A stretch of DNA of 5,532 bases, from contig JAAZUZ010000119.1 of assembly GCA_018623875.1 (NCBI GenBank), forward strand, positions 1 to 5,532, read 5' to 3'. This document shows, piece after piece, positions 1 to 5,289 of this stretch (the stretch's first letter is position 1; each line of letters opens with the position of its first letter). Source of the stretch: Synechococcus sp. HW_metabat.21 (GTDB lineage: Bacteria; Cyanobacteriota; Cyanobacteriia; PCC-6307; Cyanobiaceae). The translations under genes and the position numbers were made by a program. Below the pieces are notes generated by a model that saw only the letters and a list, made by a program, of their open reading frames with translations, ran no database searches and was not told the DNA's origin.

Positions 1-86
1 CCACAGGCACGGCTCACCTCTTCGACGGCCTCTTGCTCAAGCAAACCGAGGCGGCGTTGCAGGTTTTTGATCTGAGCAATGGCCAC
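1..86 (-). CDS. Unidentified protein, N-terminal 28 codons only
   Basis: This is the beginning of a minus-strand gene that runs out of the left edge of the window. It opens with GTG at 86-84 and reads MAIAQIKNLQRRLGLLEQ and onward without a stop. The start is supported by an unusually complete Shine-Dalgarno sequence just upstream (91-98). The visible part is polar, with leucine and isoleucine at roughly heptad spacing (I6, L9, L13, L16), so it may form an amphipathic helix or short coiled coil. There is no signal peptide or membrane segment in what can be seen. It lies 57 bp downstream of ycf39 on the same strand and could be the last gene of the trm1-petM-ycf39 run, or have its own weak promoter in that gap. 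I do not recognise the family and assign no function. Confidence 0.7.
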   Translation of the reverse strand, partial: MAIAQIKNLQRRLGLLEQEAVEEVSRAC

Positions 87-90
87 CGAA

Positions 91-98
91 TCACCTCC
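91..98 (-). promoter_or_regulatory. Strong Shine-Dalgarno sequence of the unidentified gene
   Basis: On the minus strand this reads GGAGGTGA, complementary to the 3' end of bacterial 16S rRNA over eight bases. Seven bases separate the GGAGG core from the GTG start at 86. It is the best ribosome binding site in the window and fixes the start of the leftmost gene. About 24 bp upstream of the GTG there is TACTAT (110-115, minus strand), a 4/6 match to a -10 box, but I see no convincing -35 partner. Confidence 0.7.
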
Positions 99-143
99 AA
101 ACCAGGTCAATAGTACAAGCGAACCAGTTCAGTTGCCAGGGGG

Positions 144-1106
144 TCAGAAGGGCAGTTTCTTCTTGGCGTCCTTGTCCAGATCCGCCTCCATGTCCCGCAG
201 GCGCTTGAGGATCGTGTCGTAGTACTCCTTCAGGTAGGCCTCCATGTCGGTGGTCTCCGCCGGATCGAGGCCAAAGGCGGCATAGCTCTCCTCCATCGGT
301 GCCGAGAGGGCTTCGCCGCCTCCCATCACCTTGTCAAAGGCCAGGCGCTCTGCAACGTTCACCGAGGGCTCAAAGAAGGCGCTGATGCTCTGCATCAGTC
401 GCAGCAGGAAGGGCTGCACGCGGATCACGCGGGCGCTCTTGGCGGTGTACTTCTCACACATCTGGGTGATCTCACCGGTGCTCCAAGCACGGTTCCCCAC
501 CACAGGGAAGGCCTTGCGGCTGGTTTCGGCTCGGCTCAAAGCCGCCACGGCAAAGCGGGCAAGATCCTGGGTGTTCATGTAGGCGATCGGCGTCGGCGTG
601 CCGCTCACCCAAACCGTCTGACTTTCAAGAACCGGGATCGCGATCTGGCTGATCAGGCCCTGCATGAAAGCCACTCCACGCAAAATCGTGTAATCGAAGT
701 CGGAGTCGATCAGGGCCCGCTCGGTGCAGTGCTTGATGTCCATCAAGGGGACATCACGATGTTTCTCCGCTCCGAGCAGCGAAAGGAAAACGAAACGCTT
801 GACACCAGCCCGCTCACAGGCGTTCAGAAGGTTGAGCTTTCCGGTCCAGTCGGTGTCGTAGACGCTGCCGGGATCCGTTGCCCGCGCCGTCGCCGCGTCA
901 ATGACCGCCTCTTGACCCTCCAGGGCGTAGTCGAGGCTGTCGGGCTCAAGCAGGTCGCCGCGGGTCAGCTCACAACCCCACTCCTGGAGGAACGCGGCCT
1001 TTCGCGGCGAGCGCACCATGCAGCGAACCTGGTGGCCGGCGTCCAAGGCCTGACGCGCGATCTGGCGACCCAGGGTTCCGGTTCCACCGATCACCAGGAC
1101 CTGCAT
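144..1106 (-). CDS. ycf39: Ycf39: NmrA-like atypical SDR, photosystem II assembly / chlorophyll delivery factor
   Basis: A 320-residue protein, the usual length for Ycf39. The N-terminus carries the dinucleotide-binding loop GGTGTLG (residues 7-13, glycines 7, 10 and 13), followed by the second beta strand ending in CMVRSP (29-34), where R32 suggests NADP(H) preference. It lacks the classical YxxxK catalytic pair in the usual place, as expected for the NmrA-like atypical group; K125 in MDIKHCTE is the typical replacement lysine. The basic tail after residue 300 (ILKRLRDME) is a Ycf39 hallmark. From family knowledge, Ycf39 associates with high-light-inducible proteins and helps deliver chlorophyll to newly made D1 in early photosystem II reaction-centre complexes at the thylakoid membrane. 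The ATG at 1106 is preceded by GAGG seven bases upstream. It follows petM by 61 bp on the same strand, with no terminator between them, so co-transcription is likely. Confidence 0.95.
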   Translation of the reverse strand: MQVLVIGGTGTLGRQIARQALDAGHQVRCMVRSPRKAAFLQEWGCELTRGDLLEPDSLDYALEGQEAVIDAATARATDPGSVYDTDWTGKLNLLNACERAGVKRFVFLSLLGAEKHRDVPLMDIKHCTERALIDSDFDYTILRGVAFMQGLISQIAIPVLESQTVWVSGTPTPIAYMNTQDLARFAVAALSRAETSRKAFPVVGNRAWSTGEITQMCEKYTAKSARVIRVQPFLLRLMQSISAFFEPSVNVAERLAFDKVMGGGEALSAPMEESYAAFGLDPAETTDMEAYLKEYYDTILKRLRDMEADLDKDAKKKLPF

Positions 1107-1126
1107 CGAGCTGCCTCAAGAGAGGA

Positions 1127-1145
1127 GCGAGCCTAAAGGCGAGCC
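1127..1145. repeat. Short direct repeat in the petM-ycf39 gap
   Basis: GCGAGCC occurs at 1127-1133 and again at 1139-1145, a 12-bp period. The bases between and around the copies also form GCCTAAAGGC (1131-1140), a 4-bp inverted repeat with a 2-base centre. It sits in the 61-bp gap between petM and ycf39 on the minus strand. There is no U-run after it, so it is not a terminator. It may be chance in GC-rich DNA. Confidence 0.3.
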
Positions 1146-1167
1146 GATCCAGCCCGCGATTTAGCGA

Positions 1168-1269
1168 TCAGTTGTCGCCTTGGAGCTTCAGCAGCAGGGC
1201 GCCACCCACCAGACCCAGGGGGATCAAAACCCAGAACAGCGCTGCGGTGCCGAAGATTTCCGAGGCCAT
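1168..1269 (-). CDS. petM: PetM: cytochrome b6f complex subunit VII
   Basis: A 33-residue gene that is easily missed by length cut-offs. It reads MASEIFGTAALFWVLIPLG, then GLLL-type hydrophobic residues and a KLQGDN end. The whole protein is essentially one transmembrane helix (about residues 5-27) with a short polar tail, exactly the size and pattern of PetM. From family knowledge PetM is a small peripheral-helix subunit of the cytochrome b6f complex in the thylakoid membrane, which passes electrons between plastoquinone and plastocyanin or cytochrome c6. The ATG at 1269 lies only 18 bp after the trm1 stop and has just a weak purine stretch (TTGGG) in front of it. Translation may therefore depend on trm1 readthrough coupling or on local RNA structure; a small hairpin lies 8 bases upstream of the ATG. 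ycf39 follows 61 bp downstream. Confidence 0.95.
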   Translation of the reverse strand: MASEIFGTAALFWVLIPLGLVGGALLLKLQGDN

Positions 1270-1276
1270 GAACCCA

Positions 1277-1289
1277 AGCCGTAACGGCT
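1277..1289 (-). other. Small hairpin at the trm1-petM junction
   Basis: On the minus strand AGCCGTTACGGCT forms a 5-bp stem (AGCCG/CGGCT) with a TTA loop. It overlaps the trm1 stop codon (1288-1290) and ends 7 bases before the petM ATG. It has no U-run, so it is not an intrinsic terminator. It might act in mRNA processing or in control of petM translation, but a stem this short could also be chance. Confidence 0.35.
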
Positions 1290-2430
1290 ACCTGTTTAGC
1301 GCAGAAGCCAGCTCCACCACGCGCGAAAAGGGCGCATTGCAGCGGAACTGAGCAGACATCACCCCGGAGCGCTGGGCCGAAAAGCCCTCAGCCCGCAGAC
1401 ACGCGATCAACGCATCCAAGCGGGGCGGCCCGCCACCAAGGCGTTTGGCCAGGGCATCGACGGGCCAACAGGAGACCGGCAGCCCGTCATCTACCCGCAG
1501 TCCCTCCAGCAGGCGCCGACTGGCTGACGCCACACTCGCCTCGGGCAATCCCTCCGCCTCCTGCAGCAGCTCCCCCAAGACCAGGGGGTCTTGAAGGGGC
1601 CCCAGCCAAAGGGGTCCTGAAATCGATAGGGGGGCCGCCGGGTCGTCGCCGCAACCGCAGGCCGGCCAGCGGCGCAGGCGCAGCAGGCTTTGTTGGGACT
1701 GCTCGGCGCAGCGATGGCAGTAGGCCCACAGGCCGAGCTGCTCCTCTTCGCGAGGCTCAGGGCGACGCCGCAATTGAATCGCCGTCCGGAAGGTCCGGCC
1801 CTCGCTAAACGAGAAGAGAGGCCGAATCCCGCGCCCCATCGCCCAGGCCGCCTTGGCCACCACGGCGAGCTGCAGGCGCAGGGCCAACTCCCAACTGGAG
1901 GGGTGGGCCCGGGCGGCGGCCCCCAGGGAGCGGATCGCCGCCGGTCGGTCATGGCCAGTGGGGGAGCGGCCATCGGTGCTGGCGAGGTAGAGAACTCCGC
2001 CGAATTCCAGGGCCTCCAGGGCCAGCGGCACCAGGGCCGTCGGGCAGCCAAAGGCATCGAGATCGAGCAGATCAAACCGCCGTTGCTGCATCAAACAGTC
2101 GGCCAACAGGTGCTGCGCCGTTCGCGCACTGAGCTCCAGCCGACGCTTCTGCAAGGGCTGCAGGTTCTGCTTCAGCAGGGGCAAGCGATCGCCATCGGCA
2201 TCGTTCGCCCACACCTCCTGGGCCCGGCCCTCAAGGCCATAGCGCAGGGCCCGGATCCCGCAGCCCGCCATCAGATCGAGCACTCGCCCTGGGCGCTCCC
2301 GCGTCAGCCAACGGGTCAGCAGCACTCCGGCATCCCGGGAGGGGCGGGATTGCGGCCGAAAAAAGCCAGGTCCCAGCAGCAGTTGCGCCGCTCCTTCGCA
2401 ATAGTGAGCTGGGCTAGCCGTGTCGGCCAC
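1288..2430 (-). CDS. trm1: Trm1-type tRNA (guanine-26, N2)-dimethyltransferase
   Basis: With the GTG start at 2430 the protein has 380 residues. The frame stays open to 2571, but that extension lies over the hydrolase coding region and lacks the character of the rest, so I exclude it. The family is shown by FFRPQSRPSRD near the N-terminus (about 23-33), an AdoMet-binding motif LDLMAGCGIRALRY (51-64), motif IV LDLDAFGCP (122-130), a cysteine cluster CHRC (238-241) with C258 and C260, and the Trm1 signature ISGPLWLGPL (270-279). Trm1 uses S-adenosylmethionine to make N2,N2-dimethylguanosine at position 26 of tRNAs. It is common in archaea and eukaryotes and in bacteria is known from Aquifex and cyanobacteria. 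Oddities are alanine where motif IV usually has proline (DPFG), and tryptophan at 255 where the first cysteine of the second zinc pair is expected. Its start overlaps the divergent hydrolase start by 11 bp; petM follows after 18 bp. Confidence 0.9.
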   Translation of the reverse strand: MADTASPAHYCEGAAQLLLGPGFFRPQSRPSRDAGVLLTRWLTRERPGRVLDLMAGCGIRALRYGLEGRAQEVWANDADGDRLPLLKQNLQPLQKRRLELSARTAQHLLADCLMQQRRFDLLDLDAFGCPTALVPLALEALEFGGVLYLASTDGRSPTGHDRPAAIRSLGAAARAHPSSWELALRLQLAVVAKAAWAMGRGIRPLFSFSEGRTFRTAIQLRRRPEPREEEQLGLWAYCHRCAEQSQQSLLRLRRWPACGCGDDPAAPLSISGPLWLGPLQDPLVLGELLQEAEGLPEASVASASRRLLEGLRVDDGLPVSCWPVDALAKRLGGGPPRLDALIACLRAEGFSAQRSGVMSAQFRCNAPFSRVVELASALNR

Positions 2431-3403
2431 TGTGACTGCGCCACCGCGATTGGATCTCCAGCCTGCCTCTGCGGGGGTGCATTGGGGAGAGCACGGGACC
2501 TGGCATTGGCAGGGCCATGCCTGCCACTGGCGTGTCCTCGGCGAGCGAGCGGCCCCCGCCCTAGTGCTCATCCATGGCTTTGGCGCAGCCAGCGGTCACT
2601 GGCGCAGCAACGCCGCCGCGCTCGCCGAGGCCGGCTGGTGCGTCTACGCCTTGGACCTCGTGGGCTTTGGCGACTCCAGCCAACCGCGGCACCGGCGCCA
2701 TCGCCCGCTCGACAACCGGCTCTGGGCCCGGCAGCTCCAAGGCTTTCTCGAACAGGTGGTCCAAGGCCCCGCGGTGCTCGTGGGCAATTCCCTGGGCAGC
2801 CTCGTGGCCGTGACCTGTGCGGTCTTCTTCCCCAGCTGGGTGCAAGGTGTGATCGCTGCGCCCCTTCCGGATCCAACGCTGCTGATGCCCATCCGGCGGC
2901 GGCGGCCCCGTTGGCGGCGCACCTGGAAACGCCGCGTCGTGGTTCTGCTCTGCCGAATCCTGCCGCTGGAGCTGCTGGTGCCCTTCATTGCTCGCACACC
3001 ACTGCTGGATCTGGGCTTGCGCAGTGCCTATCAGGACCAGGGGGCGGTCGATGGAGAACTGCGGCGCCTGATCGCTCGCCCCGCCCTGCGCCCTAAAGCG
3101 GCCCAGGCCTTACGGGCGATGAGCATCGGCATGGCCCTGAGGCCACGGGAGGCAACCGCCGCGCCCCTGCTGCAGCGCATGCAGCAGCCGCTCCTGGTGC
3201 TGTGGGGCAGCCAGGACCGCCTGGTCCCGCCCCAAATCAGCCGGCAACTGCACCCCCACAAGGGCGATTTGCAGCTGGAACTGCTTCAGGAGCTGGGCCA
3301 CTGCCCCCATGACGAGCGGCCGGAGTTGTTCAACAGCGTGGTGGTCACCTGGCTGGCACGTAACTTGGGGAGCGGTCAGCCACACGAACAGCCCTGGGCA
3401 TGA
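2420..3403 (+). CDS. Alpha/beta hydrolase, pheophytinase/chlorophyll dephytylase-like
   Basis: A 327-residue alpha/beta hydrolase. The oxyanion region is LVLIHGFGAASGHW (48-61), the nucleophile elbow is VGNSLGS with S124, the acid is probably D266 in LWGSQDRLVPP (261-271), and the base is H294 in LGHCPHDERPE (292-302). The elbow GNSLG and the GHCPHDE block resemble plant pheophytinase and related chloroplast hydrolases, which remove phytol from chlorophyll derivatives; this is a resemblance from memory, not a proof of substrate. The cap has a strongly basic stretch (157-172, ten of sixteen R or K) followed by hydrophobic residues (173-191), which could hold it on a membrane. No signal peptide is seen. 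The GTG at 2420 is chosen as the first possible start after an in-frame TGA at 2405; GTG at 2432 is an alternative. It starts head-to-head with trm1, and its stop overlaps the ilvN ATG by 4 bp, so the two are likely translationally coupled. Confidence 0.85.
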   Translation: MSATVTAPPRLDLQPASAGVHWGEHGTWHWQGHACHWRVLGERAAPALVLIHGFGAASGHWRSNAAALAEAGWCVYALDLVGFGDSSQPRHRRHRPLDNRLWARQLQGFLEQVVQGPAVLVGNSLGSLVAVTCAVFFPSWVQGVIAAPLPDPTLLMPIRRRRPRWRRTWKRRVVVLLCRILPLELLVPFIARTPLLDLGLRSAYQDQGAVDGELRRLIARPALRPKAAQALRAMSIGMALRPREATAAPLLQRMQQPLLVLWGSQDRLVPPQISRQLHPHKGDLQLELLQELGHCPHDERPELFNSVVVTWLARNLGSGQPHEQPWA

Positions 3404-3933
3404 AGCACACCCTCTCGGTGCTGGTGGAAGACGAATCCGGTGCACTCAGCCGCATCGCTGGTCTCTTTGCCCGTCGCGGCTTCAACATCGAAAGCTTGGC
3501 CGTGGGCCCAGCTGAGAACCGCGGCAAATCCCGGCTCACCATGGTGGTGGACGGTGACGCGCAAACCCTGGAGCAGCTCACCAAACAGCTCGACAAGCTG
3601 GTGAACGTTCTCGCGGTGACCGACCTCACGCCGATCCCTTCGGTGGAGCGGGAACTGATGCTGATCAAGGTCTCGGCACCGCCCGAGAACCGTGCAGCGA
3701 TCCTGGATCTCGTCCAGGTCTTCCGCGCCAAGGTTGTCGACGTCGCCGACAGTGCCCTCGTCATTGAGGTCGTGGGCGACCCCGGCAAACTCGTCGCGAT
3801 CACGAACGTGCTCGAGGGCTACGGAATTCTGGAAATCGCCCGCACGGGCCGCATCGCTCTGGAGCGCGCCTCCGGAGTCAATACGGCCTATCTCAAGGTC
3901 ACCAGCCTGGACAACAAGCGGGTACCGGCCTAA
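3400..3933 (+). CDS. ilvN: Acetolactate synthase, small regulatory subunit
   Basis: A 177-residue protein of the IlvH/IlvN family. It opens with LSVLVEDESGALSRIAGLFA (5-24), then RRGFNIESLAVGP (25-37), the ACT domain that binds the feedback inhibitor. G14 and N29, positions where changes in E. coli IlvH give valine resistance, are both present, so valine feedback is expected to work. The C-terminal half (about 83-165) has the usual VERELMLIKV and LEIARTGRIAL pattern. The subunit activates the large catalytic subunit, which condenses pyruvate (or pyruvate with 2-oxobutyrate) in the first common step of valine, leucine and isoleucine synthesis. The large subunit gene is not in the window. The ATG at 3400 overlaps the hydrolase stop (ATGA), and no clear Shine-Dalgarno precedes it, so coupling is likely. 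Its TAA overlaps the convergent cyclophilin stop by 4 bp, leaving no room for a terminator between them. Confidence 0.96.
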   Translation: MKHTLSVLVEDESGALSRIAGLFARRGFNIESLAVGPAENRGKSRLTMVVDGDAQTLEQLTKQLDKLVNVLAVTDLTPIPSVERELMLIKVSAPPENRAAILDLVQVFRAKVVDVADSALVIEVVGDPGKLVAITNVLEGYGILEIARTGRIALERASGVNTAYLKVTSLDNKRVPA

Positions 3934-4631
3934 TTGGCGTCCCGCACCAGCGTCCCCCCTTCCAGGACGCTGGCGCTGATCAACCTGTCTCCCTGGTTGA
4001 TCTGATCGACGACATCCATGCCCTTGGTCACGCGGCCGAAGACCGCGTAACGGCCATCCAGTTCAGGCAGGGCGCGCAAGGCGATATAGAACTGTGCGCT
4101 CGCTGAGTTGGGATCGCTGGAGCGGGCCATCGCCAGGGACCCCCGCTCATGGGGGAGCTTCAAGCGCTTCTGCTGGGTGGGACTGGTCACCACCTCGCCG
4201 TAGCGAGGGCTCGATTCGCCCTCAAACAGCAGCTCCAGCGGGATAAAGCGGGGTTGGCCGCTGGAGGGGTCGATGAAGCTGCCGGTCCCCAAAGCCGACA
4301 CCGGGGTGTCCGGCAGAGAGCTCTGCGGGTCGCCGCCTTGGACCACGAAGGGGATGGGCTCGTTCACGACCCGGTGGAAGACGGTGCCGTTGTAGGTACC
4401 GCGGCGAACCAAGTCGACGAAGTTGCCCGCCGTCAGGGGCGCTTCGGCTCCATCGAGGCTCAGTTCAACGACACCCTTACTGGTCTTGAGCTCCACGAGG
4501 GCCTTGCCCTGCAAGCAAGGAACGCCGGAGGTGCCGCAGCCGACAGTCGCGCTGGTCGAGGGAGCCGCGCAGGCCACCAGCCCCATGGGGCTGAGCACCA
4601 AGAGCAGGGCGAGAAGCAGGGAGCGGAGCAT
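3930..4631 (-). CDS. Cyclophilin-type peptidyl-prolyl isomerase-like lipoprotein
   Basis: A 233-residue exported protein. A hydrophobic signal (2-19) ends in the lipobox LVAC, giving C21 as the likely lipidated residue, so it should be tethered in the thylakoid lumen or periplasm. C32 and C39 in the following linker could form a disulfide. The cyclophilin domain (about 45-230) shows VFHRVV (84-89), VQGGDP (97-102), GSLAMAR (164-170), SAQFYI (178-183) and LDGRYAVFGRV (191-201). R87 matches the catalytic arginine of cyclophilin A, but the W121 and H126 equivalents are E190 and Y195, so isomerase activity is uncertain and cyclosporin binding unlikely. An extra segment with IPLELL (130-135) and the LDGRYAVFG block recall plant CYP38/TLP40 without its N-terminal helical domain. 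The ATG at 4631 is 3 bp after the ycf4 stop, with GGAGGG inside the ycf4 end as ribosome site, so it forms an operon with ycf4. Confidence 0.9.
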   Translation of the reverse strand: MLRSLLLALLLVLSPMGLVACAAPSTSATVGCGTSGVPCLQGKALVELKTSKGVVELSLDGAEAPLTAGNFVDLVRRGTYNGTVFHRVVNEPIPFVVQGGDPQSSLPDTPVSALGTGSFIDPSSGQPRFIPLELLFEGESSPRYGEVVTSPTQQKRLKLPHERGSLAMARSSDPNSASAQFYIALRALPELDGRYAVFGRVTKGMDVVDQINQGDRLISASVLEGGTLVRDAN

Positions 4632-4634
4632 GGC

Positions 4635-5228
4635 TCAGACACCCTCCAGGGGAACGCCAAGGAAGCGAGCCAGTTCGGCGCCACCGCGCTCCAGATCCGC
4701 CAGGGGCATCGGCTCACCAACCGTGGTCAGGGGGAGGTCACGGCGTCCTTGAACCCGCAGGGCCAGGCGACGACGGGGATTCAGGCCATCACGGACGTCG
4801 ATCTTGACCGCCTGGATCTCACTAAGAGGGGTCGTGACGCTGATCAGCTCGCGGAAACCGCGGCGGGTGACCGTGAGCTTTCCACTCTTCTTATTGAAGC
4901 TGTTGCTGCCGGCGCCCACATCAATGGCGATCACGGCCCAGAGGTAGGTGGAGAGCAGCGCCGCTGCAATGCCATAGAGGCCCATGACCAGGCCCTGGGG
5001 CACCCAAGAGAGGGCGGCGGGGTGGCCGATGGGGAGCAGGTCCTTGCCCAGGTAACTCGAGGCACTGGTCAGCAGGAAGCCCAAACCTCCGGTGCTCACC
5101 ACGGCGGCCACCAAGACATTGGAGAGACGGCGGGAGCCCACCACGGACTGCTCGAGCAGATCAGAGGAGGGGGCAGCCTTGGCGGCGGGGGCCGATGCCA
5201 TGAAGGGCAGAAACCGAGGGCCTGCCAT
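4635..5228 (-). CDS. ycf4: Ycf4: photosystem I assembly protein
   Basis: A 197-residue protein matching Ycf4, slightly longer than the usual 180-190 because of an Ala/Pro-rich N-terminus. After VVGSRRLSN (29-37) come two membrane helices (about 38-58 and 76-103) separated by SYLGKDLLPIG (58-68), then a soluble C-terminal domain with DGLNPRR (147-153), LPLTTVGEPMPL (165-176) and GAELARFLGVPLEG (183-196), all typical of the family. Ycf4 sits in the thylakoid membrane and helps assemble photosystem I; it is important in algae and helpful but not essential in cyanobacteria. The ATG at 5228 has GGGGAG five bases upstream; M10 (5201) is an alternative with a poor ribosome site that would give a length closer to the family norm. 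It is divergent from psbD and is followed after 3 bp by the cyclophilin gene. Confidence 0.95.
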   Translation of the reverse strand: MAGPRFLPFMASAPAAKAAPSSDLLEQSVVGSRRLSNVLVAAVVSTGGLGFLLTSASSYLGKDLLPIGHPAALSWVPQGLVMGLYGIAAALLSTYLWAVIAIDVGAGSNSFNKKSGKLTVTRRGFRELISVTTPLSEIQAVKIDVRDGLNPRRRLALRVQGRRDLPLTTVGEPMPLADLERGGAELARFLGVPLEGV

Positions 5229-5232
5229 CTTC

Positions 5233-5262
5233 GCTCCCCCGCGCGCCCGCCCGAGAGGGAGC
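5233..5262 (-). promoter_or_regulatory. Possible SD-masking hairpin in the ycf4 leader
   Basis: On the minus strand GCTCCC (5262-5257) can pair perfectly with GGGAGC (5238-5233) across an 18-base GC-rich loop. The second arm contains the ycf4 Shine-Dalgarno sequence, five bases before the ATG at 5228. If folded, the stem would hide the ribosome site. The arm spacing is suggestive, but in such GC-rich sequence alternative foldings are possible. Confidence 0.4.
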
Positions 5263-5268
5263 TAGGCA

Positions 5269-5274
5269 CATATA
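5269..5274 (-). promoter_or_regulatory. Candidate -10 box for ycf4
   Basis: TATATG on the minus strand matches 4/6 of the -10 consensus and is the most AT-rich spot upstream of ycf4. It would place transcription start near 5262, giving a leader of about 34 bases that begins at the first arm of the leader hairpin. No -35 hexamer stands 16-18 bp upstream; TTGACG lies farther, with a 33-bp gap. Activator-dependent or -10-only initiation would be needed. Confidence 0.35.
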
Positions 5275-5289
5275 CCCAAAACGCAATGG

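Noticed and set aside
87..143. Terminator after ycf39
   Set aside because: Only a 4-bp GAAC/GTTC dyad is present and no U-run follows, so intrinsic termination is not supported.
2431..2571. 47-residue N-terminal extension of Trm1
   Set aside because: It lies entirely over the opposite-strand hydrolase coding region, is Cys/Arg/Trp-rich and unlike Trm1; the GTG at 2430 places the first family motifs at a normal distance.
1690..3096. Long plus-strand open frame of 468 codons over trm1 and the hydrolase
   Set aside because: It is antisense to trm1 motifs and out of frame with the hydrolase; its translation is low-complexity Arg/Gly/Ala/Pro typical of shadow frames in GC-rich DNA.
3345..3803. 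Minus-strand open frame of 152 codons within ilvN
   Set aside because: Ser/Arg/Thr-rich shadow of a clearly coding, well-conserved ilvN; no ribosome site or domain.
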